From: Tepidimonas alkaliphilus
Lineage (GTDB): Bacteria > Pseudomonadota > Gammaproteobacteria > Burkholderiales > Burkholderiaceae_C
Assembly (NCBI RefSeq): GCF_007556595.1
Contig: NZ_VJNB01000012.1
Location: 1 to 64,000, forward strand
Reading direction: 5' to 3'
Length of the DNA stretch: 64,000 nucleotides
The notes beneath the pieces were generated by a model. It saw only the letters and a list, made by a program, of their open reading frames with translations, made no database searches and had not been told where the DNA came from. Position 1 is the stretch's first letter. The number at the start of each line of letters is the position of its first letter. Position numbers and translations under genes: made by a program. This document shows positions 47,615 through 56,592 of this stretch, one piece after another.

Positions 47615-48476
47615 GAGGTTGCCACTGCCAAAGCCCACGCAGCCGCCCCCACGCTCGTGCCATCCCCTTAGGATGCAGCAACAGCAAACGCAGCGGCAGG
47701 CTTAGCACTGTCGCCAACAGCAGCCTGCGGCGTCCCCGTCGGGCCGCAGCCAATCCGCGATGTTTGGCGGTGAAGGTCAGTTTGGACTGAACATGATGGT
47801 AGCCGCGGCGCATTTCCGCCCGCCACGGCCAGCGCGTGCGCACCGAGCCGCGCGAGCGGTGCTGGGCGCGGCAGTCAGGGACGACGATGATCGGCAAGCG
47901 CCGTTGAAACAGCCGCAGGCACAGATCGTCGTCTTCGTAGTAGAGAAAAAAGCGTTCGTCAAACAGCGGCTGCGGCACCGCCGAGCGGCGCAGCAGCAGC
48001 GCCGCGCCGCACGCAAACCCGACGCAGACGGGGCCTTCAGCCGGCCCGCCGCGGCCAGGCCAGCTCAGCGGCGCCCAGCGGTAGTTCACCTGAGGCCGCC
48101 CGCGGGCGTCCACCAGTTGGGGCGCCAGCACAGCGGCTTCGGGCCAGACCTGCGACCAGTGCAGCAGCCGTTCAAGGCAGGCTGCTTCCAGCGTGCAATC
48201 GGGGTTCAGCAACAGCGCCCATTCGGTTTGGACGCGCTGCAGCGCCCGGTTGTTGGCCGCGCCGAAACCGAGGTTGCGCGGCAGCGCCAGCACCTGGGCG
48301 TGCGGCCATAAGCCCCGTGCCCGTTCCACGGTGTCGTCCTCGCTGGCGTTGTCAACCACAATCACGTGAGGACAGGCATCCAGCAGTGGCTGTTGCGCCG
48401 GCAGGCAATGACGGCTGTTGTGCGTGACGAGCACAACCGTGACCTGCGAGAGCTTGGGGCTGACGTCGGCAAGCAT
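47550..48476 (-). CDS. Glycosyltransferase family 2 (WbbL/rhamnosyltransferase-like)
   Basis: A 308-residue GT2 enzyme. VTVVLVTHNSRHCLPAQQPL starts the fold, VVDNASEDDTVERARGL follows, NLGFGAANNRALQ and WALLLNPDCTLEAACLERLL contain the donor-binding residues, and FFLYYEDDDLCLRLFQRRLP is the acceptor motif of WbbL-type rhamnosyltransferases. It starts at ATG 48474-48476; the longer open frame reads antisense sequence of the zinc-finger gene. It overlaps the next glycosyltransferase by 65 bases. Role: surface polysaccharide. Confidence 0.86.
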   Translation of the reverse strand: MLADVSPKLSQVTVVLVTHNSRHCLPAQQPLLDACPHVIVVDNASEDDTVERARGLWPHAQVLALPRNLGFGAANNRALQRVQTEWALLLNPDCTLEAACLERLLHWSQVWPEAAVLAPQLVDARGRPQVNYRWAPLSWPGRGGPAEGPVCVGFACGAALLLRRSAVPQPLFDERFFLYYEDDDLCLRLFQRRLPIIVVPDCRAQHRSRGSVRTRWPWRAEMRRGYHHVQSKLTFTAKHRGLAAARRGRRRLLLATVLSLPLRLLLLHPKGMARAWGRLRGLWQWQPHDDLLHPNRSAHLVRGRADPQ

Positions 48477-48516
48477 CAGGCGCTTGGCGGGCGGCGCGAC
48501 CGCGCGCCGCGGCGGC

Positions 48517-48744
48517 TCAATGGCTCCGTCCAGAAGCGCCCGCGGCCTCGCACAGCCGATACACCGTCCCGCAGTACGGACACTGCGCCTCCCCGGTCTT
48601 GCTGACGTCGAGAAAGACGCGCGGGTGGCTGTTCCAAAGCTCCATGCCGGCCTTGGGGTGGGGGCAGTGGATGCCGCCATGGGCGTTGAGGTCGCTGGCG
48701 GTCAGCTCAACGACCGCGGGGGCGTGCGTGGCGGTGGCGCTCAT
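48517..48744 (-). CDS. CHCC-type zinc-finger protein (zf-CHCC, NDUFS6-like)
   Basis: A 75-residue protein. The metal site is formed by IHCPHP (Cys/His), and CPYCGTVYRL near the C-terminus, with SHPRVFLDVSKTGEAQ between. This zf-CHCC domain is the one in mitochondrial complex I subunit NDUFS6; the role in bacteria is unclear. ilvE followed by this gene is common in Comamonadaceae-type genomes. ATG at 48742-48744 chosen over one three codons earlier. It is 24 bases after ilvE. Confidence 0.9.
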   Translation of the reverse strand: MSATATHAPAVVELTASDLNAHGGIHCPHPKAGMELWNSHPRVFLDVSKTGEAQCPYCGTVYRLCEAAGASGRSH

Positions 48745-48768
48745 GGTGACCAAGGTGGAAAAAAGACC

Positions 48769-49704
48769 TCACACCGGCGTAAGCCAGTGGGCGTACTTCG
48801 GGTTGCGGCCGTTGACGATGTCGAAGAAGGCGCTCTGGATGCGCTCGGTGACGGGGCCGCGCTGGCCGGCGCCGATCTGGATGCGGTCGAGTTCGCGGAT
48901 CGGTGTCACCTCGGCGGCGGTGCCGGTGAAGAAGGCCTCGTCGGCGATGTAGACCTCGTCGCGCGTGATGCGTTTCTGCACCACTTCCAGACCCAGATCT
49001 TTGGCGATGTGCAGCACGGTGTTGCGCGTGATGCCGTTGAGCGCGCCGGCTGAAAGATCCGGCGTGTAAATCACGCCGTTCTTGACGATGAAGAGGTTCT
49101 CGCCGGCGCCTTCAGAGACGAAGCCGGCCGGATCCAGCAGCAGCGCCTCGTCGTAGCCGTCGTCGGTGGCCTCCATGTTGGCCAGGATGGAGTTGGTGTA
49201 GTTGGACACCGTCTTGGCCTGCGTCATCGTGATGTTGACGTGGTGGCGCGTGTAGCTGGAGGTCTTGACGCGGATGCCGCGCTTCATGCCCTCTTCGCCC
49301 AGGTAGGCGCCCCACGCCCAGGCCGCCACCATCAGGTGCACGCGGTTACCCTTGGGGCTGACGCCGAGCTTTTCCGACCCGATCCAGGTCAGCGGGCGAA
49401 TGTAGCCGCTTTCCAGCCCGTTGGCGCGGATGACGGCGCGCTGCGCCTCGTTGACCTCCTCCATGCTGAAGGGGATCTTCATGCGCAGGATCTTGGCGCT
49501 GTTGAACAGGCGCTCGGTGTGCTCCTGCAGACGGAAGATCGCCGTGCCGCGCTCGGTCTTGTAGGCGCGCACCCCCTCGAAGGCGCCGCAGCCGTAGTGC
49601 AGCGTGTGCGTCAGCACGTGCACCTTGGCGTCGCGCCAATCGACAAGTTCGCCGTCCATCCAGATCTTGCCGTCGCGGTCGTGCAGCGGGAGCGGGGGTG
49701 TCAT
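48769..49704 (-). CDS. ilvE: Branched-chain amino acid aminotransferase
   Basis: A 311-residue fold-type IV PLP enzyme, last step of Leu, Ile and Val synthesis. GCGAFEGVRAYKT is the substrate/PLP-side loop, TQAKTVSNYTNS contains the PLP-binding Lys, FVSEGAGENLF the conserved Glu, and FFTGTAAEVTPI the phosphate-binding loop. Length is normal. It leads the cluster of the zinc-finger and glycosyltransferase genes. A minus-strand TACAAT at 49784-49789 could be its -10. Confidence 0.96.
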   Translation of the reverse strand: MTPPLPLHDRDGKIWMDGELVDWRDAKVHVLTHTLHYGCGAFEGVRAYKTERGTAIFRLQEHTERLFNSAKILRMKIPFSMEEVNEAQRAVIRANGLESGYIRPLTWIGSEKLGVSPKGNRVHLMVAAWAWGAYLGEEGMKRGIRVKTSSYTRHHVNITMTQAKTVSNYTNSILANMEATDDGYDEALLLDPAGFVSEGAGENLFIVKNGVIYTPDLSAGALNGITRNTVLHIAKDLGLEVVQKRITRDEVYIADEAFFTGTAAEVTPIRELDRIQIGAGQRGPVTERIQSAFFDIVNGRNPKYAHWLTPV

Positions 49705-49825
49705 GCGGAATCCTGAACGATGAGGATGGCGGCGTTTCAGCGCGGGCGCCGCGGAAGAACGTTGTCACCGAAACTAGCACCCGATTGTAGGCCAGGCTTA
49801 GCCCCAAAAAAGCCGCATCAGACCC

Positions 49826-49852
49826 TAAAGTCGGGCTCAAGCCTGCCGATAA
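49826..49852 (+). promoter_or_regulatory. Sigma-28 (FliA) flagellar promoter
   Basis: TAAAGTCG at 49826-49833 and GCCGATAA at 49845-49852 are separated by 11 bases. The FliA consensus is TAAAGTTT, 11 bases, GCCGATAA, so the -10 is perfect and the -35 differs at the last two bases only. The following gene starts at 49911, leaving a leader of about 50 bases. This marks the next gene as a late flagellar gene. Confidence 0.85.
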
Positions 49853-49910
49853 CGCGGATGAGACCAGGGCGTGTGCCCCTTGGTTTGGTTTTGCAGCCGA
49901 GGATTGCGCC

Positions 49911-50648
49911 ATGTTGACCCTCTCATCCATCTCTGTGGCCCCGTCGCCGCAACAAACGTCGCCAGTGGTGCGCGCGCAGCCGCTGCTGCCGGCTCGCGCC
50001 GGGCAGGCGGCGGTGCGCGAGGCGGTGGCGCCCGCTCAGGTCGCTCCGCAAGGGGATGCGGCGCGCGTGCAGGCGTCGGCGGCGCCCGTGCGCGCGCCGG
50101 TGCTGCCCGCCCAGGAAGCTCAGGCGGCGGACAGCCAGAGCAACGCCGCCGCGCCCGAGCGGGCAGGGCTGCCTCCGCCCACAGTGGCTCAGGGCGCGGT
50201 AGCGCGTGCGTTGCCAGAAAATCGCGATGCGGCTCCCCGGCAGGCCGACAGGGGCGTTTTCTCGGGCGATCCAAGCCGCGCCGCCGAAGCGTCCAACGCG
50301 CCAGCGTCCGATCCGCAACGGGCGGCGCGCGATGGGGGCGTGTCGTCGGAGGACGAGGCTGGCTTTCCGCCGGTCAAAAATCCGGCGTTGGAGGCATGGG
50401 ATACCCAAATTAAAGAGCTGCTGCCCAACCTCTGGAAAGCCAGCCGGTTTGCGGTGGACATGGTGATTGGCGAGGAAGCCCGTCAAGCGGCTGCCGAGCG
50501 CGCGCAAAAGTTGGAAGAGCTGCATCGGCGGCTCAGCGCCCGTCCGCTGGCCAGCCTGCCCCCTGGCGAGCCGCAGCAAAGCTACGGCTCGGTGCTCAAA
50601 TCGGCTCAGAGCGCGCCCCCCGCACCGCGCGTGGATCGGCTGATCTGA
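49911..50648 (+). CDS. Unknown Ala/Pro/Gln-rich protein under a flagellar promoter
   Basis: I do not recognise this 245-residue protein. The first 150 residues are low-complexity, rich in Ala, Pro, Gln and Arg, and probably disordered. Residues about 160-215 (LEAWDTQIKELLPNLWKASR then FAVDMVIGEEARQAAAERAQ) look like two amphipathic helices. There is no signal peptide or membrane helix. The sigma-28 promoter upstream and the cheB gene converging from the other side place it with motility. It may be a chaperone-like, filament-related or chemotaxis accessory protein, but no function can be assigned. Confidence 0.75.
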   Translation: MLTLSSISVAPSPQQTSPVVRAQPLLPARAGQAAVREAVAPAQVAPQGDAARVQASAAPVRAPVLPAQEAQAADSQSNAAAPERAGLPPPTVAQGAVARALPENRDAAPRQADRGVFSGDPSRAAEASNAPASDPQRAARDGGVSSEDEAGFPPVKNPALEAWDTQIKELLPNLWKASRFAVDMVIGEEARQAAAERAQKLEELHRRLSARPLASLPPGEPQQSYGSVLKSAQSAPPAPRVDRLI

Positions 50649-50672
50649 GCCGTCTTGCCCAGCCGACCCGCT

Positions 50673-51770
50673 TTAGATGCGATGCCGCACTCCGGCGACG
50701 GAGACGCGCTCCATGATGGCGCGCGCGATTTGCTTGAGCGGCAGCACCTCGTGCACCGCGCCGGCCTGGATGGCCATCTTCGGCATGCCGAAGACGACGC
50801 AGCTGGCCTCATCCTGCGCGATGTTGTAGGCGCCGGCGTCGCGCATCTCTTTCATCGCCTGCGCGCCGTCGCCGCCCATGCCGGTCAGCATCACGCCGAT
50901 GGCGTTGGGGCCCAGCACCCGCGCGCAGGAGCGAAACAGCACCTCCACCGACGGCTTGTGCCGGTTGACCGGCGGTGAGTCGTCCACCACCGCGACGTAG
51001 TTGGCGCCGCTGCGCGCGATCGAGAACTGCTTGCCTCCGGGCGCGACGTAGGCGTGGCCGGGCAGGATGCGCTCGCCGTCGCGCGCCTCGGCCACGCGGA
51101 TGCGGCACAGGCTGTCGAGCCGGGCGGCAAAGCTTGCCGTGAAGCCTGGCGGCATGTGCTGCGTGATGACCACCGCCGGCGCATCGGCCGGCAGCTCCAT
51201 CAGAATTTCCTTGATCGCTTCGGTGCCGCCGGTGGAGGCGCCGATGCAGATGACCTTTTCGGTGGAGAGGCGAATCGGTGTGGGGGCAGCCGCAGCTGGC
51301 GCCGCAGGGCCGCTGGCGGCGCTGCCGCGCACGGCGGGCGTCGGCGGGGGGGCGGCCAAGCGGCGCACATGCGCCTTGGCAGCGATGCGGATTTTTTCAA
51401 CAATGTCGTCGGCCAGCTCCTGCAGCCCGGCGCTGACCCCGATGCGCGGCTTGGCGACGAAGTCCACCGCGCCGAGCTCCAACGCTTTGAGGGTGGTTTC
51501 GGCCCCCTGCTCCGTAAGGGTGGAGACCATCACCACCGGCATCGGCCGCAGCCGCATCAGGCGTGCCAGAAACTCCAGCCCGTCCATCTTCGGCATTTCG
51601 ACGTCAAGCGTGATGACGTCGGGGTTGCGCTCGCGGATGATTTCGCGCGCCTGCAGCGGGTCGGCGGCGGTGCCGACGCACTCCATGTCCGGCTGCCGAT
51701 TGATGATCTCGGCCAGCAGGCTGCGCACCAGCGCCGAGTCATCGACCACGACCACCTTGATCTTCGCCAT
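50673..51770 (-). CDS. cheB: Protein-glutamate methylesterase/glutamine deamidase CheB
   Basis: A 365-residue chemotaxis adaptation enzyme. The receiver domain has [17 protein letters not shown] and the phosphorylated Asp56 in [13 protein letters not shown] linker near 145-165 is followed by the esterase domain, with the Ser nucleophile in [10 protein letters not shown], His in [12 protein letters not shown] and Asp in [10 protein letters not shown]. It removes methyl groups from chemoreceptors. It is the last gene of the che operon, 21 bases after cheD. Confidence 0.96.
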   Translation of the reverse strand: MAKIKVVVVDDSALVRSLLAEIINRQPDMECVGTAADPLQAREIIRERNPDVITLDVEMPKMDGLEFLARLMRLRPMPVVMVSTLTEQGAETTLKALELGAVDFVAKPRIGVSAGLQELADDIVEKIRIAAKAHVRRLAAPPPTPAVRGSAASGPAAPAAAAPTPIRLSTEKVICIGASTGGTEAIKEILMELPADAPAVVITQHMPPGFTASFAARLDSLCRIRVAEARDGERILPGHAYVAPGGKQFSIARSGANYVAVVDDSPPVNRHKPSVEVLFRSCARVLGPNAIGVMLTGMGGDGAQAMKEMRDAGAYNIAQDEASCVVFGMPKMAIQAGAVHEVLPLKQIARAIMERVSVAGVRHRI

Positions 51771-51791
51771 GGCGTGGAGGATAGCGGGGTT

Positions 51792-52427
51792 TCAGAACAA
51801 ATCGACCGTGCCGCCGGCGCGCGCCTGCGCCAGCCGCGCGGCGGTGCCCTGGCGCTCCTGCTGCTCCAACACATCCGGATGCGCATGCGCCAGCCGTTTG
51901 ACCATCGCTTTGCCGGTGACGGGGAAAAACACCACCTTGCGAGGGTAGATGTCCATCACGTCTTTGGATACCACCGGGATGCGCTCGGTGGCCAGGTAGT
52001 CGAGCACGAACTGGGTGTTGCGCTCGCCGACGTTCATCGTGGTCATGCCGGCGATCACCGCGCCGCCGCCGAATACCTTGGCCTGCATGTATTCGCGCGT
52101 GGAGCCGCGCTTGATCAGCTCGTTGATCAGCAGCTCCATCGCATACGAGCCATAGCGCCCGGACGTATCAGCGCCGCCTTCCGGCAGCATGAAGTGGTTC
52201 ATGCCGCCGATGCGCAGCCGTGAATCCCAAATACAGGCCGCGATACAGGAGCCGAGCACCGTCATGATGATGATGTCTTCATCCGAGACGTAGTATTCGC
52301 CCGGCAGCACCTTGGCGGCGGCGTAGCGAAAGTGCTGGTCGAAGAAGAAGAACGACGCCTCGCCAGGCTTGCGGGGGCGGGATTTGAGCACCTGCACGTG
52401 CGCGGGTGAATGCACGGACGACGTCAT
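51792..52427 (-). CDS. cheD: Chemoreceptor glutamine deamidase CheD
   Basis: A 211-residue CheD. The catalytic Cys lies in TVLGSCIAACIWD and the His in RIGGMNHFMLPEG; KVFGGGAVIAGM is also typical. It deamidates Gln on chemoreceptors. The N-terminus is about 40 residues longer than in Thermotoga, as usual in proteobacteria. It starts 4 bases inside cheR (ATGA overlap). Confidence 0.95.
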   Translation of the reverse strand: MTSSVHSPAHVQVLKSRPRKPGEASFFFFDQHFRYAAAKVLPGEYYVSDEDIIIMTVLGSCIAACIWDSRLRIGGMNHFMLPEGGADTSGRYGSYAMELLINELIKRGSTREYMQAKVFGGGAVIAGMTTMNVGERNTQFVLDYLATERIPVVSKDVMDIYPRKVVFFPVTGKAMVKRLAHAHPDVLEQQERQGTAARLAQARAGGTVDLF

Positions 52428-53260
52428 AATCTTTCGTAAATGGTTTTGCCGCGCAGGCGAAACAGGTCGCGCACGTCGGAGAAATTCTCCGCGTGGCCGA
52501 CAAACAGCGTGCCATGGGGCTTGAGCACGCGGTGGATGCGCGCCAGCACCTTGCGCTGCGTCGCATGATCGAAATAAATCATGACATTGCGGCAGAACAC
52601 GACGTCAAACGTTTCCTGCAGCGGCCAGTGCTCGTCGATCAGGTTCAGCGTGAGGAACTGCAGGTGGCGCTGCAACTCCGGCTTGACGCGCGCCAGCCCT
52701 TCGTTGGCGCCCTTGCCGCGCAAAAAATAGCGGCGCAGTTGCTCCGGCGACAGCGGCTTGAGCTGCTCGAGCTTATAAATGCCGCGCTGAGCGACCTGCA
52801 GCACGCGCGTGTCGATGTCGCTGGCCCAGATGCGGAAGCGCCCGCCTACGCCCAGTGCATCGGCCATCGTGATGGCGATCGAATACGGTTCCTCGCCGGT
52901 GGAGGCGGCGCTGCACCAGATTTTCCATTCTTGCGCGGGCTGCTCGCGCACCAGCCGCGCGAGCTCGACAAAATGGTGCTGTTCTCGGAAAAAAGAGGTC
53001 AGGTTGGTGGTCAGCGCGTTGATGAATTCTTGCCACTCTGTCGGATCACGGCTGCTTTCCAGCCAGTCCAAGTAGGCGCGAAAGCTGTCGTGGCCGGTTT
53101 CGCGCAGCCGCCGCGCAATGCGGCTGTAGACCATGGCCTGCTTGCCTTCGTGCAAGCTGATGCCGGCGTGCCGGTAGATCAACTGGCGGATGCGCTCGAA
53201 GTCGGCCGGCGTCCACGCGAACTCGCGCGCCTGCAGCTGGGCGACGGCCTCCGGCTTCAT
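52424..53260 (-). CDS. cheR: Chemotaxis protein methyltransferase CheR
   Basis: A 278-residue SAM-dependent methylase of receptor glutamates. The N-terminal helical domain includes ISLHEGKQAMVYSRIARRLR. The SAM-binding region is IWCSAASTGEEPYSIAITMA, and DVVFCRNVMIYFDHATQRKV is the later conserved motif. It overlaps cheA and cheD by 4 bases each, giving a translationally coupled run. Confidence 0.96.
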   Translation of the reverse strand: MKPEAVAQLQAREFAWTPADFERIRQLIYRHAGISLHEGKQAMVYSRIARRLRETGHDSFRAYLDWLESSRDPTEWQEFINALTTNLTSFFREQHHFVELARLVREQPAQEWKIWCSAASTGEEPYSIAITMADALGVGGRFRIWASDIDTRVLQVAQRGIYKLEQLKPLSPEQLRRYFLRGKGANEGLARVKPELQRHLQFLTLNLIDEHWPLQETFDVVFCRNVMIYFDHATQRKVLARIHRVLKPHGTLFVGHAENFSDVRDLFRLRGKTIYERL

Positions 53261-55539
53261 GTGCGCACGCGCCGCACCAGGGCCGAGGTGTCCAGGATCA
53301 GCGAGACGCTGCCGTCGCCCAAGATGGTGGCGCCCGAAACGTTGGGTACTTTGCGGTAGTTGGCCTCCAGGTTCTTGATGACGACCTGCTGTTGTCCCAG
53401 CAGCTCATCGACCATCAAGGCCACGCGCGCCCCGTCGGACTCGATCACCACCATGATGCCGTTGGCGCCGTCGTGGCTCTTGCGCGGCACCTGAAACAGC
53501 TCATCCAGCGCGATCACCGGCATGTATTCATCGCGCACCTTAACCAGCTGGGCGCTTTGCGCCACGGTGTTGATGCTGGTCGATTCGACTTGGAACGACT
53601 CCACCACCGACGACAGCGGCAGGATATAGACCTCATCGGCCACGCGCACCGTCATGCCGTCCATGATGGCCAGCGTCAGCGGCAGCCGCACCTTGACGCT
53701 CATGCCGTAGCCCTCGGCGGAGTCAAGCTCCACCGTGCCGCCCAGCGCGGCGATGTTTTTCTTGACCACGTCCATGCCGACGCCGCGGCCCGACACGTCG
53801 GTGACGACCTCGGCGGTGGAGAAGCCCGGCGCGAAGATCAGCTGCCAGACTTCCTGATCGCTCATGTCGTCGGAGCAGGGAATGCCTTTCTCGCGCGCTT
53901 TGCGCAGCAGTTTTTCGCGCGACAGACCGCGGCCGTCGTCGCGCACTTCAATCAGAATCGAGCCGCCCTGGTGCGCCGCCGACAGCGTGATCGTGCCCAC
54001 TTCGGGCTTGCCCTTGGCGATGCGCTCCGCGGGCGGCTCGATGCCGTGGTCGCAGCTGTTGCGCACCAAGTGCGTCAGCGGATCGGTGATTTTTTCGATC
54101 AGGCCCTTGTCGAGCTCGGTGGCCTCGCCGTGCGTGACCAGCTCCACTTTTTTTCCCAGCTTGGTGGCCAGATCGCGCAGCATGCGCGGGAAGCGGCTGA
54201 AGACGACCGACATCGGAATCATGCGGATCGACATCACCGATTCCTGCAAGTCGCGCGTGTTGCGTTCCAGATCCGCCAGGCCCGCCAGCAGCTGTTGGTG
54301 CAGCGTGGCGTCGAGGTTGCGGCTGTACTGCGCCAGCATGGCTTGCGTGATGACGAGCTCGCCCACCTGGTTGATGAGCTGGTCAATCTTGCTGACCGAC
54401 ACCCGCAGCGTGGTGGTTTCCAGCTGCGCGCTGGCGGCCTGGCGCGCCTGCTTGGCCGCCTCGCGCGCGCGTGCATCGGCGCTGGCTGCCGCTGAGCTGG
54501 GCTGGCCAGCCTGACCGGCGTGCGCCATGGCTGCCTGAGCCTCCGCTTGCAGCGCGGCGGCGTGCTCAGCCGGCGTGACCGGGTTGCCCGGGGCCCCTGA
54601 AAACAACCCGTAGCCGTGCACCTCATCCGGCGCAGGGGCCAACGCGCCGCTGGCATCCGGTCGCATGCCGGCCACCGGGCTGCCCGGCGCGCCAGCAAAC
54701 AGGCCGTAGCCCTCTTCGATCACGTCGCGGCTGTGTTCGGGCGCCTCGCGCCGCGCTTCGGCAGGGGCCGCTGGCGCGGCGCCGCCGTCGAGCGGCTCCA
54801 GGCGGATCTGCTCGCGCGCGACGTGGAACGAGAACAGGTCGAGCAGCTCGTCGTCGCTGCTGGAGGTGTCGATTTCGTAGATGCGCAGCTGGCCTTCGGT
54901 GCGCTCGGCCAAAATGGCGCCCAGGCCGGCGATGTCGCGGAACAAATCCTTGATTGGATCGGCCAATTCCAACCGATCCAAGGGGCCGATCACCGCGCGC
55001 AGCCGCCGCGGCGCGCCGGGCGGGCTGGCGGCGGGCATGCCGCCAGCGGCCAGAGGCGTGGGCGTGGGTTCTGGGGCCGGCGCCGGCGCGGGCGATGGGG
55101 GCGTCGCTGGCGCCGGCGACGCAGCCGGCGCAGCCTCGCCGCTGGCCAGCGCGCGGATGCGCGCCACCAGGCCGGAGGTTTCCGGCGGCTCGCCGCCCAA
55201 CCCCTGGTGGCGCGCCAGCAGGCCCTTGAGCGCGTCGCTGGACTCCAGCAGCACGTCCACCATCGGCGCGGTCGGCTTGAGCTCGTGGCGGCGCAGCTTG
55301 TCCAGCAGCGACTCCATCTGGTGCGTCAGCTCGGCCACGTCCTCAAAGCCAAACGTGGCCGCGCCGCCCTTGATCGAGTGCGCGCAGCGGAAGATGGCGT
55401 TGAGCGTCTCATCATCGACCGTCTCCACATCGAGGTTGAGCAGCAGCTGCTCCATGTGCTCGAGGTTTTCCCCAGCCTCCTCGAAGAAGATCTGGTAGAA
55501 CTGGGTCAGGTCGAAGCCGTCGGTGGCGGTGTCAGCCAT
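53257..55539 (-). CDS. cheA: Chemotaxis histidine kinase CheA
   Basis: A 760-residue kinase. The HPt domain carries the phosphorylated His54 in CAHSIKGGAATFG. A proline/alanine-rich linker, a P2-like region (about 205-265) and a second linker follow. The dimerisation helix is VGELVITQAMLAQYSR, the N box HLVRNSCDHGIE, the G1 box EVRDDGRGLSREKL, and ISGRGVGMDVV-type G2 is seen as DVSGRGVGMDVVKKNI. The C-terminal CheW-like domain ends the protein. No cheW or receptor gene is in the window. Confidence 0.96.
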   Translation of the reverse strand: MADTATDGFDLTQFYQIFFEEAGENLEHMEQLLLNLDVETVDDETLNAIFRCAHSIKGGAATFGFEDVAELTHQMESLLDKLRRHELKPTAPMVDVLLESSDALKGLLARHQGLGGEPPETSGLVARIRALASGEAAPAASPAPATPPSPAPAPAPEPTPTPLAAGGMPAASPPGAPRRLRAVIGPLDRLELADPIKDLFRDIAGLGAILAERTEGQLRIYEIDTSSSDDELLDLFSFHVAREQIRLEPLDGGAAPAAPAEARREAPEHSRDVIEEGYGLFAGAPGSPVAGMRPDASGALAPAPDEVHGYGLFSGAPGNPVTPAEHAAALQAEAQAAMAHAGQAGQPSSAAASADARAREAAKQARQAASAQLETTTLRVSVSKIDQLINQVGELVITQAMLAQYSRNLDATLHQQLLAGLADLERNTRDLQESVMSIRMIPMSVVFSRFPRMLRDLATKLGKKVELVTHGEATELDKGLIEKITDPLTHLVRNSCDHGIEPPAERIAKGKPEVGTITLSAAHQGGSILIEVRDDGRGLSREKLLRKAREKGIPCSDDMSDQEVWQLIFAPGFSTAEVVTDVSGRGVGMDVVKKNIAALGGTVELDSAEGYGMSVKVRLPLTLAIMDGMTVRVADEVYILPLSSVVESFQVESTSINTVAQSAQLVKVRDEYMPVIALDELFQVPRKSHDGANGIMVVIESDGARVALMVDELLGQQQVVIKNLEANYRKVPNVSGATILGDGSVSLILDTSALVRRVRT

Positions 55540-55572
55540 GATCGTGCTGCCGAGGATGAGGGTTGACGAGGC

Positions 55573-55935
55573 TTAACGGATCACCTTGCGGATGACCTCG
55601 ATGAGCCGGTTGGGGTCGAAGGGCTTGACCAGCCAGCCCGTGGCCCCAGCGGCGCGGCCAGCCTGCTTCATTTGGTCGCTGGATTCGGTGGTCAGAATCA
55701 GAATGGGCGTTTGCGCATACGCCGGCTGCTCGCGCAGCTTGCGCACCAGCCCGATGCCGTCCAGCCGCGGCATGTTCTGGTCGGTCAACACCAGGTCGAA
55801 GCGTTGCTTTTGGGCTTTCTCAAAGGCATCGATGCCGTCCACCGCTTCGACCACCTGAAACCCTGCCCCCACCAAAGTGAACGAAACCATCTTGCGCATG
55901 GAGGCGGAGTCATCGACGGCCAGAATCGTGTGCAT
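55573..55935 (-). CDS. cheY: Chemotaxis response regulator CheY
   Basis: A 120-residue single receiver domain. Asp8/Asp9 and phosphorylated Asp52 (LVLTDQNMPRLDG) form the acidic site, with Thr82/83 and Lys104 (LVKPF) completing it. It binds the flagellar switch (FliM/FliN, at 60595-62044). The ATG at 55933-55935 gives the standard start; the longer open frame runs antisense-like through the upstream gene. It is 33 bases before cheA. Confidence 0.95.
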   Translation of the reverse strand: MHTILAVDDSASMRKMVSFTLVGAGFQVVEAVDGIDAFEKAQKQRFDLVLTDQNMPRLDGIGLVRKLREQPAYAQTPILILTTESSDQMKQAGRAAGATGWLVKPFDPNRLIEVIRKVIR

Positions 55936-55966
55936 GGTGAGCCAACCTTTTCGGGGAAGATGCTTC

Positions 55967-56485
55967 TTAAAACAGTTCAACGGAGCCGGCGTCCATCTCG
56001 CTTTGCGTAACCGGATTGGGTCGCTGCGGCAGGTGCGTGACCACCACGCCAACTTCGTCTTCTTCGGGTTCCATGACCTGCTCGGCCAGCATGTAGGCGC
56101 AGCCGCGCAGCACTTTGCCGACATGCGCCAGCAGCTGGGTGGACATATCGTGAAATTGCAGCTCCAGCAGCGCCAGCCGCACCGCGTCGCGCAACTCGGC
56201 CACCGTGGCGGGCGCCGTGTCGGCTGGCAACGCGTCGGCGGCGGCCACGGCGCGGTTGAGCCGATCGAGCAGGTTGTTGGTGGCGTGGTCCAGCAGGCCC
56301 TCCAGACGCTTGAGGTCGTTCATCGCCACCAGCAGCGAATCCTGCAAGTCGGCCACCGCCGCCAGCCGAATCGGCACGGTCGGCTCGTTGTCATCCGGCG
56401 CGGGCGAACGGGGCTGCACCAGGGAAGTCTCCTCCTGGGGCCAACGTTGCGAGGCGGGCGCAGAAGACGGATCCGAAGCTTCCAT
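55967..56485 (-). CDS. CheZ-like chemotaxis phosphatase candidate
   Basis: A 172-residue, mainly helical protein. Residues 107-121 (LLELQFHDMSTQLLA) match the core of the CheZ active-site helix, whose FQDLTGQ motif gives Asp and Gln four residues apart; here Asp113 and Gln117 keep that spacing. The acidic C-terminal tail ends with a hydrophobic pair, as in CheZ tails that hold CheY. It is shorter than typical CheZ (about 210) and the N-terminal half is a poor match. It lies directly before cheY, which supports the role. A different CheY-related helper remains possible. Confidence 0.6.
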   Translation of the reverse strand: MEASDPSSAPASQRWPQEETSLVQPRSPAPDDNEPTVPIRLAAVADLQDSLLVAMNDLKRLEGLLDHATNNLLDRLNRAVAAADALPADTAPATVAELRDAVRLALLELQFHDMSTQLLAHVGKVLRGCAYMLAEQVMEPEEDEVGVVVTHLPQRPNPVTQSEMDAGSVELF

Positions 56486-56592
56486 GATGGTGTGGAGGCG
56501 GACGCGAACCGCCTGTGTGCACGGTTCCCAAATATACTGGCTCCGTGCGCGCTGCGGTATGGCAAGCGTGGCGCGAATGCATCGATGTCACC

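Noticed and set aside
49802-49807. TTGGGG (minus strand) as the -35 for ilvE.
   Set aside because: The spacer to the TACAAT at 49784-49789 would be only 12 bases.
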